From: Candidatus Nomurabacteria bacterium
GTDB taxonomy: Bacteria; Patescibacteriota; Minisyncoccia; Phycocordibacterales; UBA9973
Assembly: GCA_029288725.1 (NCBI GenBank)
Contig: JARIGS010000026.1
Location: 1-38,535, forward strand
DNA: 38,535 bases
Reading direction: 5' to 3'
The translations under genes and the position numbers were made by a program. Below are positions 21,857 to 28,829 of this stretch, one piece after another (position 1 is the first letter of the stretch; each line of letters starts with the position of its first letter). The notes under the pieces are model-generated. The model was not told the origin of the DNA and made no database searches. It was given only the letters and a program-made list of their open reading frames with translations.

Positions 21857-22648
21857 ATGAACGACTTTCTCAAAAATACTTTTAATAACCAAGCCGAGTT
21901 GTATAACGAGGTTCGCCCACGATATCCGTCGGAGCTTTTTGATGTCCTGGAAGAAGCTGCCAAGCTTTCTAAGGATTCCCGTCTACTTGAAATAGGGGCG
22001 GGGACCGGTCAGGCTACAAAGCCTTTTGCAGAGAAAGGCTACAATGTAACTGCTGTTGAGCTTGGTGATGAGATGGCAAATGTTGCGAGAAGGGAACTTG
22101 CTGGTTTTGGAAATGTGGAAGTAATCACAAATTCGTTTGAAGATGTTGAATTGCCTTTACGAAGTTTTGATTTAGTATATTGCGCCACCGCATTTCACTG
22201 GATCAAGCCAGAGGTGAAATTTGCAAAGACACATACACTGCTTAAGGACGGTGGCTATCTGGCAATCATCTACACTCATTATATTTCCGACAAGGAGCAT
22301 GATGACTTCTTCAAGGCGGCTCAGGCTATCTTTGAAAAGTATGACAAGTACAATTCCACTGCTGCGGGAAAATCCCCTGTATTGCCAACCGATGAGGTTA
22401 AGGAAGTAAAGCTAGATACAGAATTGTTTGAACCGATGCTTTTCAAGGCTTTTCCTGAGGTTCTACGCTACAGCATCGATGATTATATTAAGCTTATTTC
22501 CACGTTCTCATTTGTCATTGCAATGGATGCAAATGACAGAGAAAATTTTTTGATGGAAATCAGAGAGTTGGGCAACAAAGAGTACGGCGGCATAGTCACT
22601 ATTCCTCTTAGCATGTCACTGACACTTGGAAGAAAGATTGGAAACTAA
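21857..22648 (+). CDS. Class I SAM-dependent methyltransferase
   Basis: The 263-aa protein has the usual N terminus FNNQAELYNEVRPRYPSELFDVL, SAM-binding motif I LLEIGAGTGQATKPFAEKG, motif II acidic residue in VTAVELGDEM, and motif IV FDLVYCATAFHWI followed by LLKDGGYLAII. The A.AFHW pattern is typical of a common Methyltransf_11 subgroup (trans-aconitate/UbiE-like), whose members act on small molecules. The substrate is unknown. It lies 30 nt after the nucleotidyltransferase gene, so they may form a pair. Confidence 0.9.
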   Translation: MNDFLKNTFNNQAELYNEVRPRYPSELFDVLEEAAKLSKDSRLLEIGAGTGQATKPFAEKGYNVTAVELGDEMANVARRELAGFGNVEVITNSFEDVELPLRSFDLVYCATAFHWIKPEVKFAKTHTLLKDGGYLAIIYTHYISDKEHDDFFKAAQAIFEKYDKYNSTAAGKSPVLPTDEVKEVKLDTELFEPMLFKAFPEVLRYSIDDYIKLISTFSFVIAMDANDRENFLMEIRELGNKEYGGIVTIPLSMSLTLGRKIGN

Positions 22649-22670
22649 ACTGCTCGAGGAGGCGGGCAAA

Positions 22671-22679
22671 TGATATACT
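22671..22679 (+). promoter_or_regulatory. Extended -10 promoter of the 2H-like gene
   Basis: TGATATACT ends 6 nt before ATG 22686. It is the same 9-mer used at both divergent promoters near 9.07 kb. Confidence 0.65.
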
Positions 22680-22685
22680 TACAGA

Positions 22686-23189
22686 ATGAATAATTCTGGG
22701 CATCTGATTTTTAATGAAGATCTAAAAACCATTCTTCTTGGTGTTAAAAGTGAAGATGTTATTACCGATGCAGTAAGAAAGTTTGCAGTTACAAAAAACC
22801 TTCTCGAGAAAAAAGAATTTCATATTACGATTGTTGGAAGGGAGACGGGGGAAAAGCTTCTGGCTGAAAATATTGATTTTAATAAAATAAAAGAGTTGGT
22901 AGAATCTTTCGAATGGCAGTTTTCATTGAATCAGGAATTCTATTTCATTACCAAATCATATCCTGATGAGCAGAGAAGTTCCGTTATCGAAATCGTACAG
23001 CTTCCTGACCTACTAGGTTTTTATGAACAATTAAATCAATTAACTGGTCAGAATTTTGCCCTGCCATTTTCTCACGTAACACTTTTTACCAATAGTACGA
23101 AACAGGAAAACCAACTCAGGGGAATAGGCATATATTCAGAGGCAGAAATGAAAGATCTTTCTCCAGAATTGGTTCAGATTACTACATAG
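22686..23189 (+). CDS. 2H phosphoesterase-like protein
   Basis: The 167-aa protein has two H-x-T motifs at the right separation for the 2H (LigT) superfamily: FHITIV (His46, Thr48) and SHVTLF (His130, Thr132), each in a predicted beta strand. Family members cleave or ligate 2',3'-cyclic phosphates in RNA or act on cyclic nucleotides or ADP-ribose products. The overall length fits. The paired motifs are good evidence for the fold and chemistry; the substrate is not known. It has its own leaderless promoter and sits among other nucleotide-active enzymes. Confidence 0.72.
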   Translation: MNNSGHLIFNEDLKTILLGVKSEDVITDAVRKFAVTKNLLEKKEFHITIVGRETGEKLLAENIDFNKIKELVESFEWQFSLNQEFYFITKSYPDEQRSSVIEIVQLPDLLGFYEQLNQLTGQNFALPFSHVTLFTNSTKQENQLRGIGIYSEAEMKDLSPELVQITT

Positions 23190-23245
23190 ATCCCACTTCG
23201 CCCCCAGACGGCCAGCAAGTAAAAAAGTAGAATGAATCTCCACCG

Positions 23246-23254
23246 TGTTACAAT
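23246..23254 (+). promoter_or_regulatory. Extended -10 promoter of the DUF6624 gene
   Basis: TGTTACAAT (TGn + TACAAT) ends 7 nt before ATG 23262, predicting a leaderless mRNA. Confidence 0.55.
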
Positions 23255-23261
23255 TTGAAAT

Positions 23262-23750
23262 ATGAATAATCTCCATCAGGAATTAGCACAGGAACTTATA
23301 GCCATGAGAATAGAAGATCAGCGTATGAGAAATTCGGGCGTTTTTGACACGGAAGTTGATGTAAAGAATACGGAAAGAATGAAAGAAATCGTCGAACATG
23401 GTGGCTGGCCAACTATTTCTAAGGTTGGAGAAGAAGCTGCAGATGCTGCCTGGATATTGGTACAGCATGCTGACGAGGATCTCAGCTTTCAGGAAAAATG
23501 TCTGGAGCTAATGAAGGCTCAACCCAAAGGTGAAATAAGAAAGCGAAATATCGCCTTACTTGAAGATCGTGTACGTGTCAGTAAGGGAATGCCACAATTG
23601 TATGGCACGCAATTTTACAAAGGACCAGGTGGAGAATATATTCGACGCCCAATTGAAGATGAGGAACATGTCGTAGAAAGAAGGTTAGAAGTTGGTCTCC
23701 GCACTTTGGAAGAAGAGGAGGCTACAATGAATGGTAAGGAAAGGAAATAA
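23262..23750 (+). CDS. DUF6624-like protein
   Basis: The 162-aa protein contains GGWPTISKVGEEAADAAW, ILVQHADEDLSFQEKCL, LLEDRVRVSKGMPQLYGTQF and a Glu-rich helical tail. The series HGWPt...G..a..aawllvQHAD...FQ... LeDRv....G.pQ.YGTQ is the hallmark of DUF6624. Conserved His, Gln and Asp residues suggest an enzyme, but no activity is established that I know of. Members are scattered across bacteria and often transferred between them. Confidence 0.72.
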   Translation: MNNLHQELAQELIAMRIEDQRMRNSGVFDTEVDVKNTERMKEIVEHGGWPTISKVGEEAADAAWILVQHADEDLSFQEKCLELMKAQPKGEIRKRNIALLEDRVRVSKGMPQLYGTQFYKGPGGEYIRRPIEDEEHVVERRLEVGLRTLEEEEATMNGKERK

Positions 23751-23824
23751 ACCGAGCACCCCCATTTTCCTTTCTGCACTACTCATCCTTTTAGTGAAAG
23801 CTACACATTTTTTACAGTTTGAGT

Positions 23825-23830
23825 TACAGT
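23825..23830 (+). promoter_or_regulatory. -10 element of the YhhQ-type transporter gene
   Basis: TACAGT ends 6 nt before ATG 23837. The track's TTG start at 23819 lies upstream of the predicted transcription start. Confidence 0.45.
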
Positions 23831-23836
23831 ACTAGC

Positions 23837-24505
23837 ATGAAAACCTACAAGTATCTCGGCCTTCTCACCACTCTGTACGTGACCTTTCAGTTAGTTTCCG
23901 ATATCACCGCAGGAAAGATAGTGCAATTGGGTATCTTCACTGTCTCTGTCACAGCTCTTTATTTTCCGTTTACGTTCATCTTTGGCGATGTACTGACCGA
24001 AGTGTATGGGTATGCCAGAGCTCGAAGTGTGGTCTGGAAAGTGCTGCTCGCGTCGGTGCTTGCAGGAATTATATATCAGCTAGTTATACTGTTACCTCCC
24101 GCTCAGGGCTTTGGGGCCAATGCGGCATATGCAACAGTGCTCGGTTCAGTACCGCGAATTCTGCTTGGCGGATGGCTGGCGGTCTGGGCCGGAGGAATGC
24201 TTAATGATTATGTCATGGCAAAAATGAAAGTTGCCACTAAAGGAAAATATCTCTGGGCTCGTACCATCGGTTCAACAATAGCCAGTGAATTTGTAAACTC
24301 AATCTTGTTTTACGCTATCGCTCTTTATGCCATTCTTCCAAACGGCTTACTCATTAGTTCTATTCTTTCTGCGTGGTTTCTGAAGGTGATTGTTGAAGTT
24401 GTATTGACCCCCGTAACGTACGTAGTGGTTGCGAAGTTGAAGAAAGAGGAGCAGGAAGATTATTATGATACCGATACTAATTTTAATCCATTGATTATTA
24501 GATAA
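23837..24505 (+). CDS. YhhQ/VUT-family transporter (probable queuosine precursor importer)
   Basis: The 222-aa protein has six membrane helices. Family features include VTFQLVSDITAGKIVQLG near the start (the pattern ...sN..agKi...), YFPFTFIFGDVLTEVYGYARAR (the family's ...P.ty...DvltEvYGy..ar) and SEFVNSILFYAIAL followed by KVIVEVVLTPVTY. The YhhQ family imports queuosine precursors (preQ0/preQ1) for tRNA wobble modification. If correct, the cell scavenges the base, in line with a reduced biosynthetic repertoire. Start at ATG 23837 (MKTYKYLG) is chosen from the promoter. The Nudix gene starts 3 nt after the stop codon, so both are one operon. Confidence 0.88.
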   Translation: MKTYKYLGLLTTLYVTFQLVSDITAGKIVQLGIFTVSVTALYFPFTFIFGDVLTEVYGYARARSVVWKVLLASVLAGIIYQLVILLPPAQGFGANAAYATVLGSVPRILLGGWLAVWAGGMLNDYVMAKMKVATKGKYLWARTIGSTIASEFVNSILFYAIALYAILPNGLLISSILSAWFLKVIVEVVLTPVTYVVVAKLKKEEQEDYYDTDTNFNPLIIR

Positions 24506-24508
24506 ATT

Positions 24509-25288
24509 ATGGAACTTTTTTATAAGCTCGCCAATTCATTACGACGAATATACTGGTTCATCTTTCGGCCAAATACCGTCGGAGTGAAATGTCTCATTGA
24601 GCATGACGGAGAATATCTTTTAATACAGACTTCATATTCTGGAACATATTGGACCTTGCCTGGAGGGGGTGTTAAAAAGAATGAAAAGTTGGAAGATGCA
24701 GCACGAAGGGAAGTAAAGGAGGAGCTTGGAATTGAGATAGGGAATATTCAAAAGCTTGGTTTTTATAACAGTACTGCGGAGTATAAAAAAGATACGGTGT
24801 ATCTTTTCCGAGCCCATGTTGATGAGAAAGATTTTAAGAAAAATCATGAAGTCTCGATGGCGCAGTGGTTTCCGAAAGATGGGCTACCAGAACATACATC
24901 AACCGCAATTAGAAAAATCTTGCCATTGATACGGACAGAGGATCTTCGTATGAAATTGGAAGAAGTTCCTATCGATGAAAAACCAAAAATATTTTTAGCA
25001 TACTGTGACGAGTGTATTCGTCAAAAGGAAGAAGGTCTGCTTCGAGCTGAAGGGGTTGCATATAACATCACTGGTTGTATTTTTATGAAGGAATTAAGCA
25101 AGATTCCCGTGATAGAAAGAGTGATTGATTTTGCTAGCATTATGGAAATTCCCAGAGAAACCAGTGAAGGTGCTGGCATACGAATCGGTGAAAAGTGGAC
25201 ACCAGAACTTGCGGGGACGTACAAAGAGAAACAATACGAAGAGTTACTATTGCTGATAGCGGATGTGAGGGAGAAATATGGAAAATGA
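24509..25288 (+). CDS. Nudix hydrolase with an unknown C-terminal domain
   Basis: The N-terminal half (about 22-145) is a Nudix domain with a complete box, GGVKKNEKLEDAARREVKEELGI (G-x5-E-x7-REVKEELGI, about 53-75), and the preceding PGGG strand. Nudix enzymes hydrolyse nucleoside diphosphates linked to another group. Residues about 150-259 form a second region (FLAYCDECIRQKEEG, EGVAYNITGCIFMKEL, WTPELAGTYKEKQYEELLLLI) that I do not recognise. It contains two cysteines in a CDEC arrangement. A two-domain Nudix protein of this shape could be a regulator or have a specialised substrate. It is co-transcribed with the YhhQ-type transporter. Confidence 0.88.
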   Translation: MELFYKLANSLRRIYWFIFRPNTVGVKCLIEHDGEYLLIQTSYSGTYWTLPGGGVKKNEKLEDAARREVKEELGIEIGNIQKLGFYNSTAEYKKDTVYLFRAHVDEKDFKKNHEVSMAQWFPKDGLPEHTSTAIRKILPLIRTEDLRMKLEEVPIDEKPKIFLAYCDECIRQKEEGLLRAEGVAYNITGCIFMKELSKIPVIERVIDFASIMEIPRETSEGAGIRIGEKWTPELAGTYKEKQYEELLLLIADVREKYGK

Positions 25289-25301
25289 TTTGAGAAACAA
25301 A

Positions 25302-25325
25302 AAAGCCGCTAAGAGCGGCTTTAAG
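25302..25325. terminator. Bidirectional terminator between convergent genes
   Basis: AAAGCCGCT / AGCGGCTTT forms a 9-bp stem with a 3-nt loop. On the plus strand it runs into AAGTTTT; on the minus strand into TTTTTG, which is the stronger side. It serves the Nudix and HD-domain genes. Confidence 0.82.
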
Positions 25326-25327
25326 TT

Positions 25328-25858
25328 TTATCTTACTGATTTCTGTCGAGGGTGGTCATAGAACACTCGTGCACTAAGTGTGTCACATATGTGAATAAAT
25401 GCGGCGAGCGATCCCTGAACGCGTTTGGTAGGATGGTAGTCGTTGCCCTCGCCGTGTACATATTTGAGAGCATTCCAGTGCTGGTTAGTCAGCTCAATAT
25501 TGTACCCCCTTACAATGTTTTGAAGGAATCTCCATTTTGCTTTTTCATTGATAAGATCGAGGCGACCGCCAATGTACTTAAACGGTTTTTCAATATCATG
25601 AAGAAGCAACGTTAATAATGCATCGGAAAGAGTAAAATGATAGCCTCTCTCTTCCGCATACAGTTCATAGAGATCCGTAGCAAATTGCATTGTTTCGGTG
25701 AGGTGATCAACGTAGCCGCCCTCCCAGGCCTGGTGTTTCCTTTTTGAACCGGGCGAAGAAATTATTTTTTCCTTATGATCTTCCAGTAACCTTGCGCATC
25801 TTGCATCGTTTGGTGCATGGATAAGCAGGAGATATTCCTCAAGTGTTTTCTTTCTCAT
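25328..25858 (-). CDS. HD-domain phosphohydrolase-like protein
   Basis: The 176-aa protein has the metal-binding pattern of the HD superfamily: an early His in KHQAWEGGYVDH (His42 or His52), the doublet LLLHDIEKP (His87-Asp88), a further His in KYVHGEGNDYH and an Asp in HICDTLSA. These fit H...HD...D. HD proteins hydrolyse nucleotide phosphates or phosphodiesters; the short single-domain form here suggests a nucleotidase-like role. I use the ATG at 25858 (MRKKTLEEYL); the track's first codon is a TTG nine bases upstream. A -35/-10 promoter lies about 20-45 bases ahead. Confidence 0.85.
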   Translation of the reverse strand: MRKKTLEEYLLLIHAPNDARCARLLEDHKEKIISSPGSKRKHQAWEGGYVDHLTETMQFATDLYELYAEERGYHFTLSDALLTLLLHDIEKPFKYIGGRLDLINEKAKWRFLQNIVRGYNIELTNQHWNALKYVHGEGNDYHPTKRVQGSLAAFIHICDTLSARVFYDHPRQKSVR

Positions 25859-25876
25859 TATTTTCAATTTTTTCTC

Positions 25877-25904
25877 ATACTACGTTTTAAGACTAGTTTG
25901 TCAA
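25877..25904 (-). promoter_or_regulatory. Promoter of the HD-domain gene
   Basis: On the minus strand TTGACA (25899-25904), a 16-bp spacer and TAGTAT (25877-25882) predict a leader of about 12 nt. The -35 begins directly after the T-tract of the upstream terminator. Confidence 0.65.
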
Positions 25905-25930
25905 CAAAAAAGCCCCAATGGGGCTTTTTG
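25905..25930 (-). terminator. Terminator of the 148-aa gene
   Basis: The 10-bp stem AAAAAGCCCC / GGGGCTTTTT with loop AAT is followed on the minus strand by further T residues. It is symmetrical enough to act in both directions, but the only gene ending here is on the minus strand. Confidence 0.85.
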
Positions 25931-25944
25931 AATTCTTGAAAACA

Positions 25945-26391
25945 CTACGCGCGATGGATATAGCCAAATCTTCCGCTGAGGTGATGCGGGCGATGGCTTA
26001 CCTTTTTGATGCCTTCGCCGGGGTAGACGGGGCCGGAAGGTTCCGATTCGGGTGGTGGCATTTTGATTACCACCCCAGGCCGTTTCAGGGCAATGATGCC
26101 GCTGTCGAGGTACTGCTGGAAAAGTGTGGGATTTAGTATCCGCCATTTTCCGGCAAGTGCTCTGAGCTTTATTGTGCCGTGCTCATAACGAACTGCTGCA
26201 ATCTCTTCTTCTTTGATCCAGTACGAACAGCGCTTGCCGTTAATGACGAGTTCAAACAAGACCTGGCCGCCCGTGATCATGGTTGGCTTGGCGGTTTCGA
26301 CCAGCGGTGGCTGACCTGGCTCGTTAAGTACTACTAAGTACGTCCTGATTTTCAGGATAGTTTCCGTAGGGGTTTCTTGAGTTTTTGACAT
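25945..26391 (-). CDS. Hypothetical protein (148 aa)
   Basis: No family is recognised. The middle looks like a compact beta-rich domain: TYLVVLNEPGQPPLVET, GGQVLFELVINGKRCSYWIKEEEIAAVRYEHGTIKLRAL, then a helix NPTLFQQYLDSGIIAL. The C terminus is a Pro/Gly/His-rich tail (PPPESEPSGPVYPGEG) that is probably disordered. No membrane segment or signal peptide is present. A -10-like AATACT ends 6 nt before the ATG and a strong terminator follows, so it is a single-gene unit. Confidence 0.7.
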   Translation of the reverse strand: MSKTQETPTETILKIRTYLVVLNEPGQPPLVETAKPTMITGGQVLFELVINGKRCSYWIKEEEIAAVRYEHGTIKLRALAGKWRILNPTLFQQYLDSGIIALKRPGVVIKMPPPESEPSGPVYPGEGIKKVSHRPHHLSGRFGYIHRA

Positions 26392-26397
26392 AGTGCA

Positions 26398-26403
26398 AGT
26401 ATT
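26398..26403 (-). promoter_or_regulatory. -10-like element of the 148-aa gene
   Basis: AATACT on the minus strand ends 6 nt before the ATG at 26391, the same spacing as the other leaderless candidates, though the hexamer is weaker. Confidence 0.35.
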
Positions 26404-26446
26404 TGTTTTTTTAAAATACTACATCAAAATCAGAAAATGTACAGGG

Positions 26447-26457
26447 TATGCTAAAAT
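26447..26457 (+). promoter_or_regulatory. -10 region of the VanZ-like gene
   Basis: Overlapping TATGCT (26447-26452) and TAAAAT (26452-26457) lie 14 and 9 nt before ATG 26467. Either predicts a leader shorter than 10 nt. Confidence 0.35.
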
Positions 26458-26466
26458 TATTACGTC

Positions 26467-26922
26467 ATGCAAAAACGCCTTATTCCATCAATCCTTCTCA
26501 CGCTTTATAGCGCATTGCTTATCAAAGTCATGGTCTTTAAGGATCTGCCGGTTATTCGAGTAGGAGGGCTGATGTTTAAGTTTGGAGGCAAGGAGGCTGT
26601 CCGTCCACCAAACTTTGTGCCGTTCAGAACCATCGCACACTACGTGTTTGGCAGTCAGGGAATAATCATTGGCGGCATTAACCTTGTCGGCAATATTGCC
26701 TTGCTGGTACCGATCGGATTTCTTGTTCCACTGGTGTATCGAACTATGACCTGGAAGAAAGCTGTTATCCTCGGCATTGCGGCTGGACTTGTCATTGAAT
26801 TACTCCAGACCGTATTGCATGTCGGAATATTTGATATTGATGATCTGATACTCAATGCTCTTGGCGTGCTGATTGGGTACGGAATGTTTGTACTTATTTT
26901 TTCTTCTTCGAAAAACGCTTGA
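26467..26922 (+). CDS. VanZ-like membrane protein
   Basis: The 151-aa protein with about four membrane helices matches the VanZ-like family pattern: NFVPFRTIAHYV, NLVGNIALLVPIGFLVPLVY, the helix ending in VIELLQTVLHVGIFDIDDLILNALGVLIGY. The core N.vGNi.lf.PlGfl.P and (F/R)DiDDiilN..G..iGy motifs are intact. VanZ-like proteins are associated with teicoplanin tolerance and wall or lipid-carrier functions; the mechanism is unclear. It overlaps the end of the convergent GT2-GtrA gene by 29 nt. Confidence 0.9.
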   Translation: MQKRLIPSILLTLYSALLIKVMVFKDLPVIRVGGLMFKFGGKEAVRPPNFVPFRTIAHYVFGSQGIIIGGINLVGNIALLVPIGFLVPLVYRTMTWKKAVILGIAAGLVIELLQTVLHVGIFDIDDLILNALGVLIGYGMFVLIFSSSKNA

Positions 26923-28051
26923 GGAAACCGGAACGGCGAAGGGGAAGTTGCAGTGGGACGGATTCGGCAAAGACCCAGAGTTTTGAAGCGGCAAAGTTCC
27001 AGAGGAACGTCACGAGCGTTGCACCGATCACGGCAATGATGTCGTAGAGATGGAAGACACTGAGGAATAATGACAATGACAGAAGGTTGAGGCCAAGGCC
27101 GACACCGACGGTGAGATAGAATTTGACCAATTCCTGTGCCTTGAGGGGCACGGTTTTTTTGAATGTCCAACGACGATTGGCAAAAAAGCTGAAGATCGTG
27201 CCGGCACCAAATGACAATGCTTTGGCAAAGAGGAAGTGATGGCTAAAGAAATCAGTTGTACGCGTGAGCGTAACGTACATTCCTAGGTCAATGCCAGTAT
27301 TGATAACGCCGATCACGATAAAGCGCATAAATTGGCGGCGGGCAATCGCACCCAGACGACCACGGTACAGTTTGATCAGCTCCTTCAATGCTCGAACAAT
27401 AACGCTGAGCTTGGCACCGGTGGCTGCGCCTTCGGTGCGAGGGAAATGGGAGACGGGAATTTCCTTGAAGACAACGCCCTTGCGCTGTAGGCGAATCAGC
27501 AACTCGGCACTCATCATTGCTCCGCGGGTCTTGATCGGTAGTCCCGCTACCAACTCACGGTCCATCAGCTTGAAGGCGCAGTCAATGTCCTTCACTTTCA
27601 GTCCGAACAAAAAGCGGTTCAGGATATTCCACAGACCGGCATTGAGTAGGCGAGGCCACGGATCGCGTCGCGGTGCTCGATAGCCCAGCACCACTTGGTA
27701 GGCAGGAACAAAGTGCATCAGGATCGCGAGCTCGGACAGGTCAAACTGCAAGTCGGCATCTGTAAAAAAGATATAGCGATAGCGAGCAGCCTGAATGCCA
27801 CTCCACAATGCCGCACCGTAACCGCGGTTGGGGCGATGATGTACTACCTTGACGCGGTTGTTTTCTGCGGCCAACCGATCGGCAATGGCCGGCGTGTCAT
27901 CACTGCTGCCGTCATCGACAATAATGATTTCATACGGCACGTTGAGCGACTGCAACACTGCGTCAGCTTCGTACACGCTGTGTTCGATGTTTGCCGCTTC
28001 ATTGTAGGCAGGAAAAAATATTGAGAGTGAAATGTCGTTGTTGGTATTCAT
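26894..28051 (-). CDS. GT2 glycosyltransferase fused to a GtrA-like membrane domain
   Basis: The first 230 residues are a dolichyl-phosphate-mannose-synthase-like GT2 domain: SIFFPAYNEAANIEHSV, IIIVDDGSSDDT, DADLQFDL, DIDCAFKLM, MSAELLIRLQRKG. It transfers a sugar from a nucleotide sugar, typically to undecaprenyl phosphate. Residues about 250-365 form a four-helix GtrA-like domain (FMRFIVIGVINTGIDLGMYV, FFANRRWTFKK), commonly implicated in flipping the lipid-linked sugar. The fusion couples synthesis and translocation. I use ATG 28051 (MNTNNDISLSIFFPAYNE), the normal family start; ATG 28066 would add five residues. Product sugars may feed the GT-C transferase at 31572. Confidence 0.92.
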   Translation of the reverse strand: MNTNNDISLSIFFPAYNEAANIEHSVYEADAVLQSLNVPYEIIIVDDGSSDDTPAIADRLAAENNRVKVVHHRPNRGYGAALWSGIQAARYRYIFFTDADLQFDLSELAILMHFVPAYQVVLGYRAPRRDPWPRLLNAGLWNILNRFLFGLKVKDIDCAFKLMDRELVAGLPIKTRGAMMSAELLIRLQRKGVVFKEIPVSHFPRTEGAATGAKLSVIVRALKELIKLYRGRLGAIARRQFMRFIVIGVINTGIDLGMYVTLTRTTDFFSHHFLFAKALSFGAGTIFSFFANRRWTFKKTVPLKAQELVKFYLTVGVGLGLNLLSLSLFLSVFHLYDIIAVIGATLVTFLWNFAASKLWVFAESVPLQLPLRRSGFLKRFSKKKK

Positions 28052-28099
28052 AGTGTATTTTTGCATTGCTTGCTTCCACTAATAAGAATGGGGTACAGT

Positions 28100-28167
28100 G
28101 TATGTATAGCAGGTATCGATCGTCATTATGCTATAGCACAGGTAATTACTAGTTCACTATACATACT
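28100..28167. promoter_or_regulatory. Divergent promoters in a 10-bp inverted repeat
   Basis: GTATGTATAG (28100-28109) and CTATACATAC (28157-28166) are perfect inverted copies, with the palindrome TGCTATAGCA (28129-28138) between them. On the minus strand the left copy gives TGC-TATACA as an extended -10 for the GT2-GtrA gene. On the plus strand the right copy gives TATACA, or CATACT, ending 11 or 7 nt before ATG 28175. The mirror plan recalls the divergent promoters near 9.07 kb. Confidence 0.55.
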
Positions 28168-28174
28168 AAACTAT

Positions 28175-28819
28175 ATGAAAAGTAATGAAAAGAAAAAGAA
28201 ACACCTTGTACTGACGATAACTGGCATCACGATGGCACTCGCACTCACTGTCATGGCCTATGCCGCACCCGATACCCAAAGCCCTCAAACGCAAGGTCCG
28301 CAGGTGCAAAGTCCACAAGTTCAAAGCACCCAACCGGCTGCTGACCCGCATGCCCACGGGGCGCATGGTGACAACCACAACAAGCATGCAACCGATCCTC
28401 AAAATCAGTCTCAGCCTCAAACCCAAACTCAACCCCAACAACAACCTCAACATCAGGACGATCACCAGGACAATATCTACAATGCCATCCGGGCAATGAT
28501 GCAGCCGGGTGCCAACCGTGTTACCACTACTCCAGTACCGGCACAAACTCCAGTAGCGGTTGCCGTTACCGTCACACCACCGGACGCTCAAAAGCCGACT
28601 ATTCCTCTTGCTGCTTCCGCACCGCGCAAGGACATCATCTATCAGGTCATGCAAAAGTTTATTCCCACTGATCCGTATATTGAGAAAGGATTCCGACCGG
28701 CTACGACGTATGTACTCTATGCGATCAGTGCCATAGTGGCTTTGTCGGGATTGATTCTTATCATTCGACGTCCGGCATTCATTGCCCGTCTTCTGATTTC
28801 ATTACTCAGTTTTTCATAA
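28175..28819 (+). CDS. Membrane-anchored Gln/Pro/His-rich low-complexity protein
   Basis: The 214-aa protein has a basic N terminus (KSNEKKKKH) and a hydrophobic segment ending AYAAPD, which looks like a signal peptide. Then comes a long low-complexity region rich in Gln, Pro, Thr and His (QVQSPQVQSTQ; DPHAHGAHGDNHNKH) and a C-terminal membrane helix (TTYVLYAISAIVALSGLILII) with a basic end. The DPHAHGAHGDNHNKH stretch could bind metal. It is the first gene of the polysaccharide operon; GH8 follows 10 nt later. No family is recognised. The track's start at 28061 lies upstream of the promoter. Confidence 0.75.
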   Translation: MKSNEKKKKHLVLTITGITMALALTVMAYAAPDTQSPQTQGPQVQSPQVQSTQPAADPHAHGAHGDNHNKHATDPQNQSQPQTQTQPQQQPQHQDDHQDNIYNAIRAMMQPGANRVTTTPVPAQTPVAVAVTVTPPDAQKPTIPLAASAPRKDIIYQVMQKFIPTDPYIEKGFRPATTYVLYAISAIVALSGLILIIRRPAFIARLLISLLSFS

Positions 28820-28829
28820 TATCTTCATC

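Noticed and set aside
28341-28356. TGACCCGCA matching the 3' end of tRNA-Gln, as a possible attachment site
   Set aside because: Only 9 bases match, and it lies within the coding sequence of the anchored protein nearly 10 kb away.
28166-28654. Minus-strand ORF of 162 aa, Arg/Leu-rich
   Set aside because: It is the reverse complement of the Gln/Pro-rich coding repeats of the anchored protein and reflects low complexity.
28812-28828. TTTCAT-N5-CTTCAT before the GH8 gene, resembling the two-component repeat
   Set aside because: The first half has a mismatch and no -10 lies between it and the start codon at 28830; the gene is inside an operon, so the match is probably chance.
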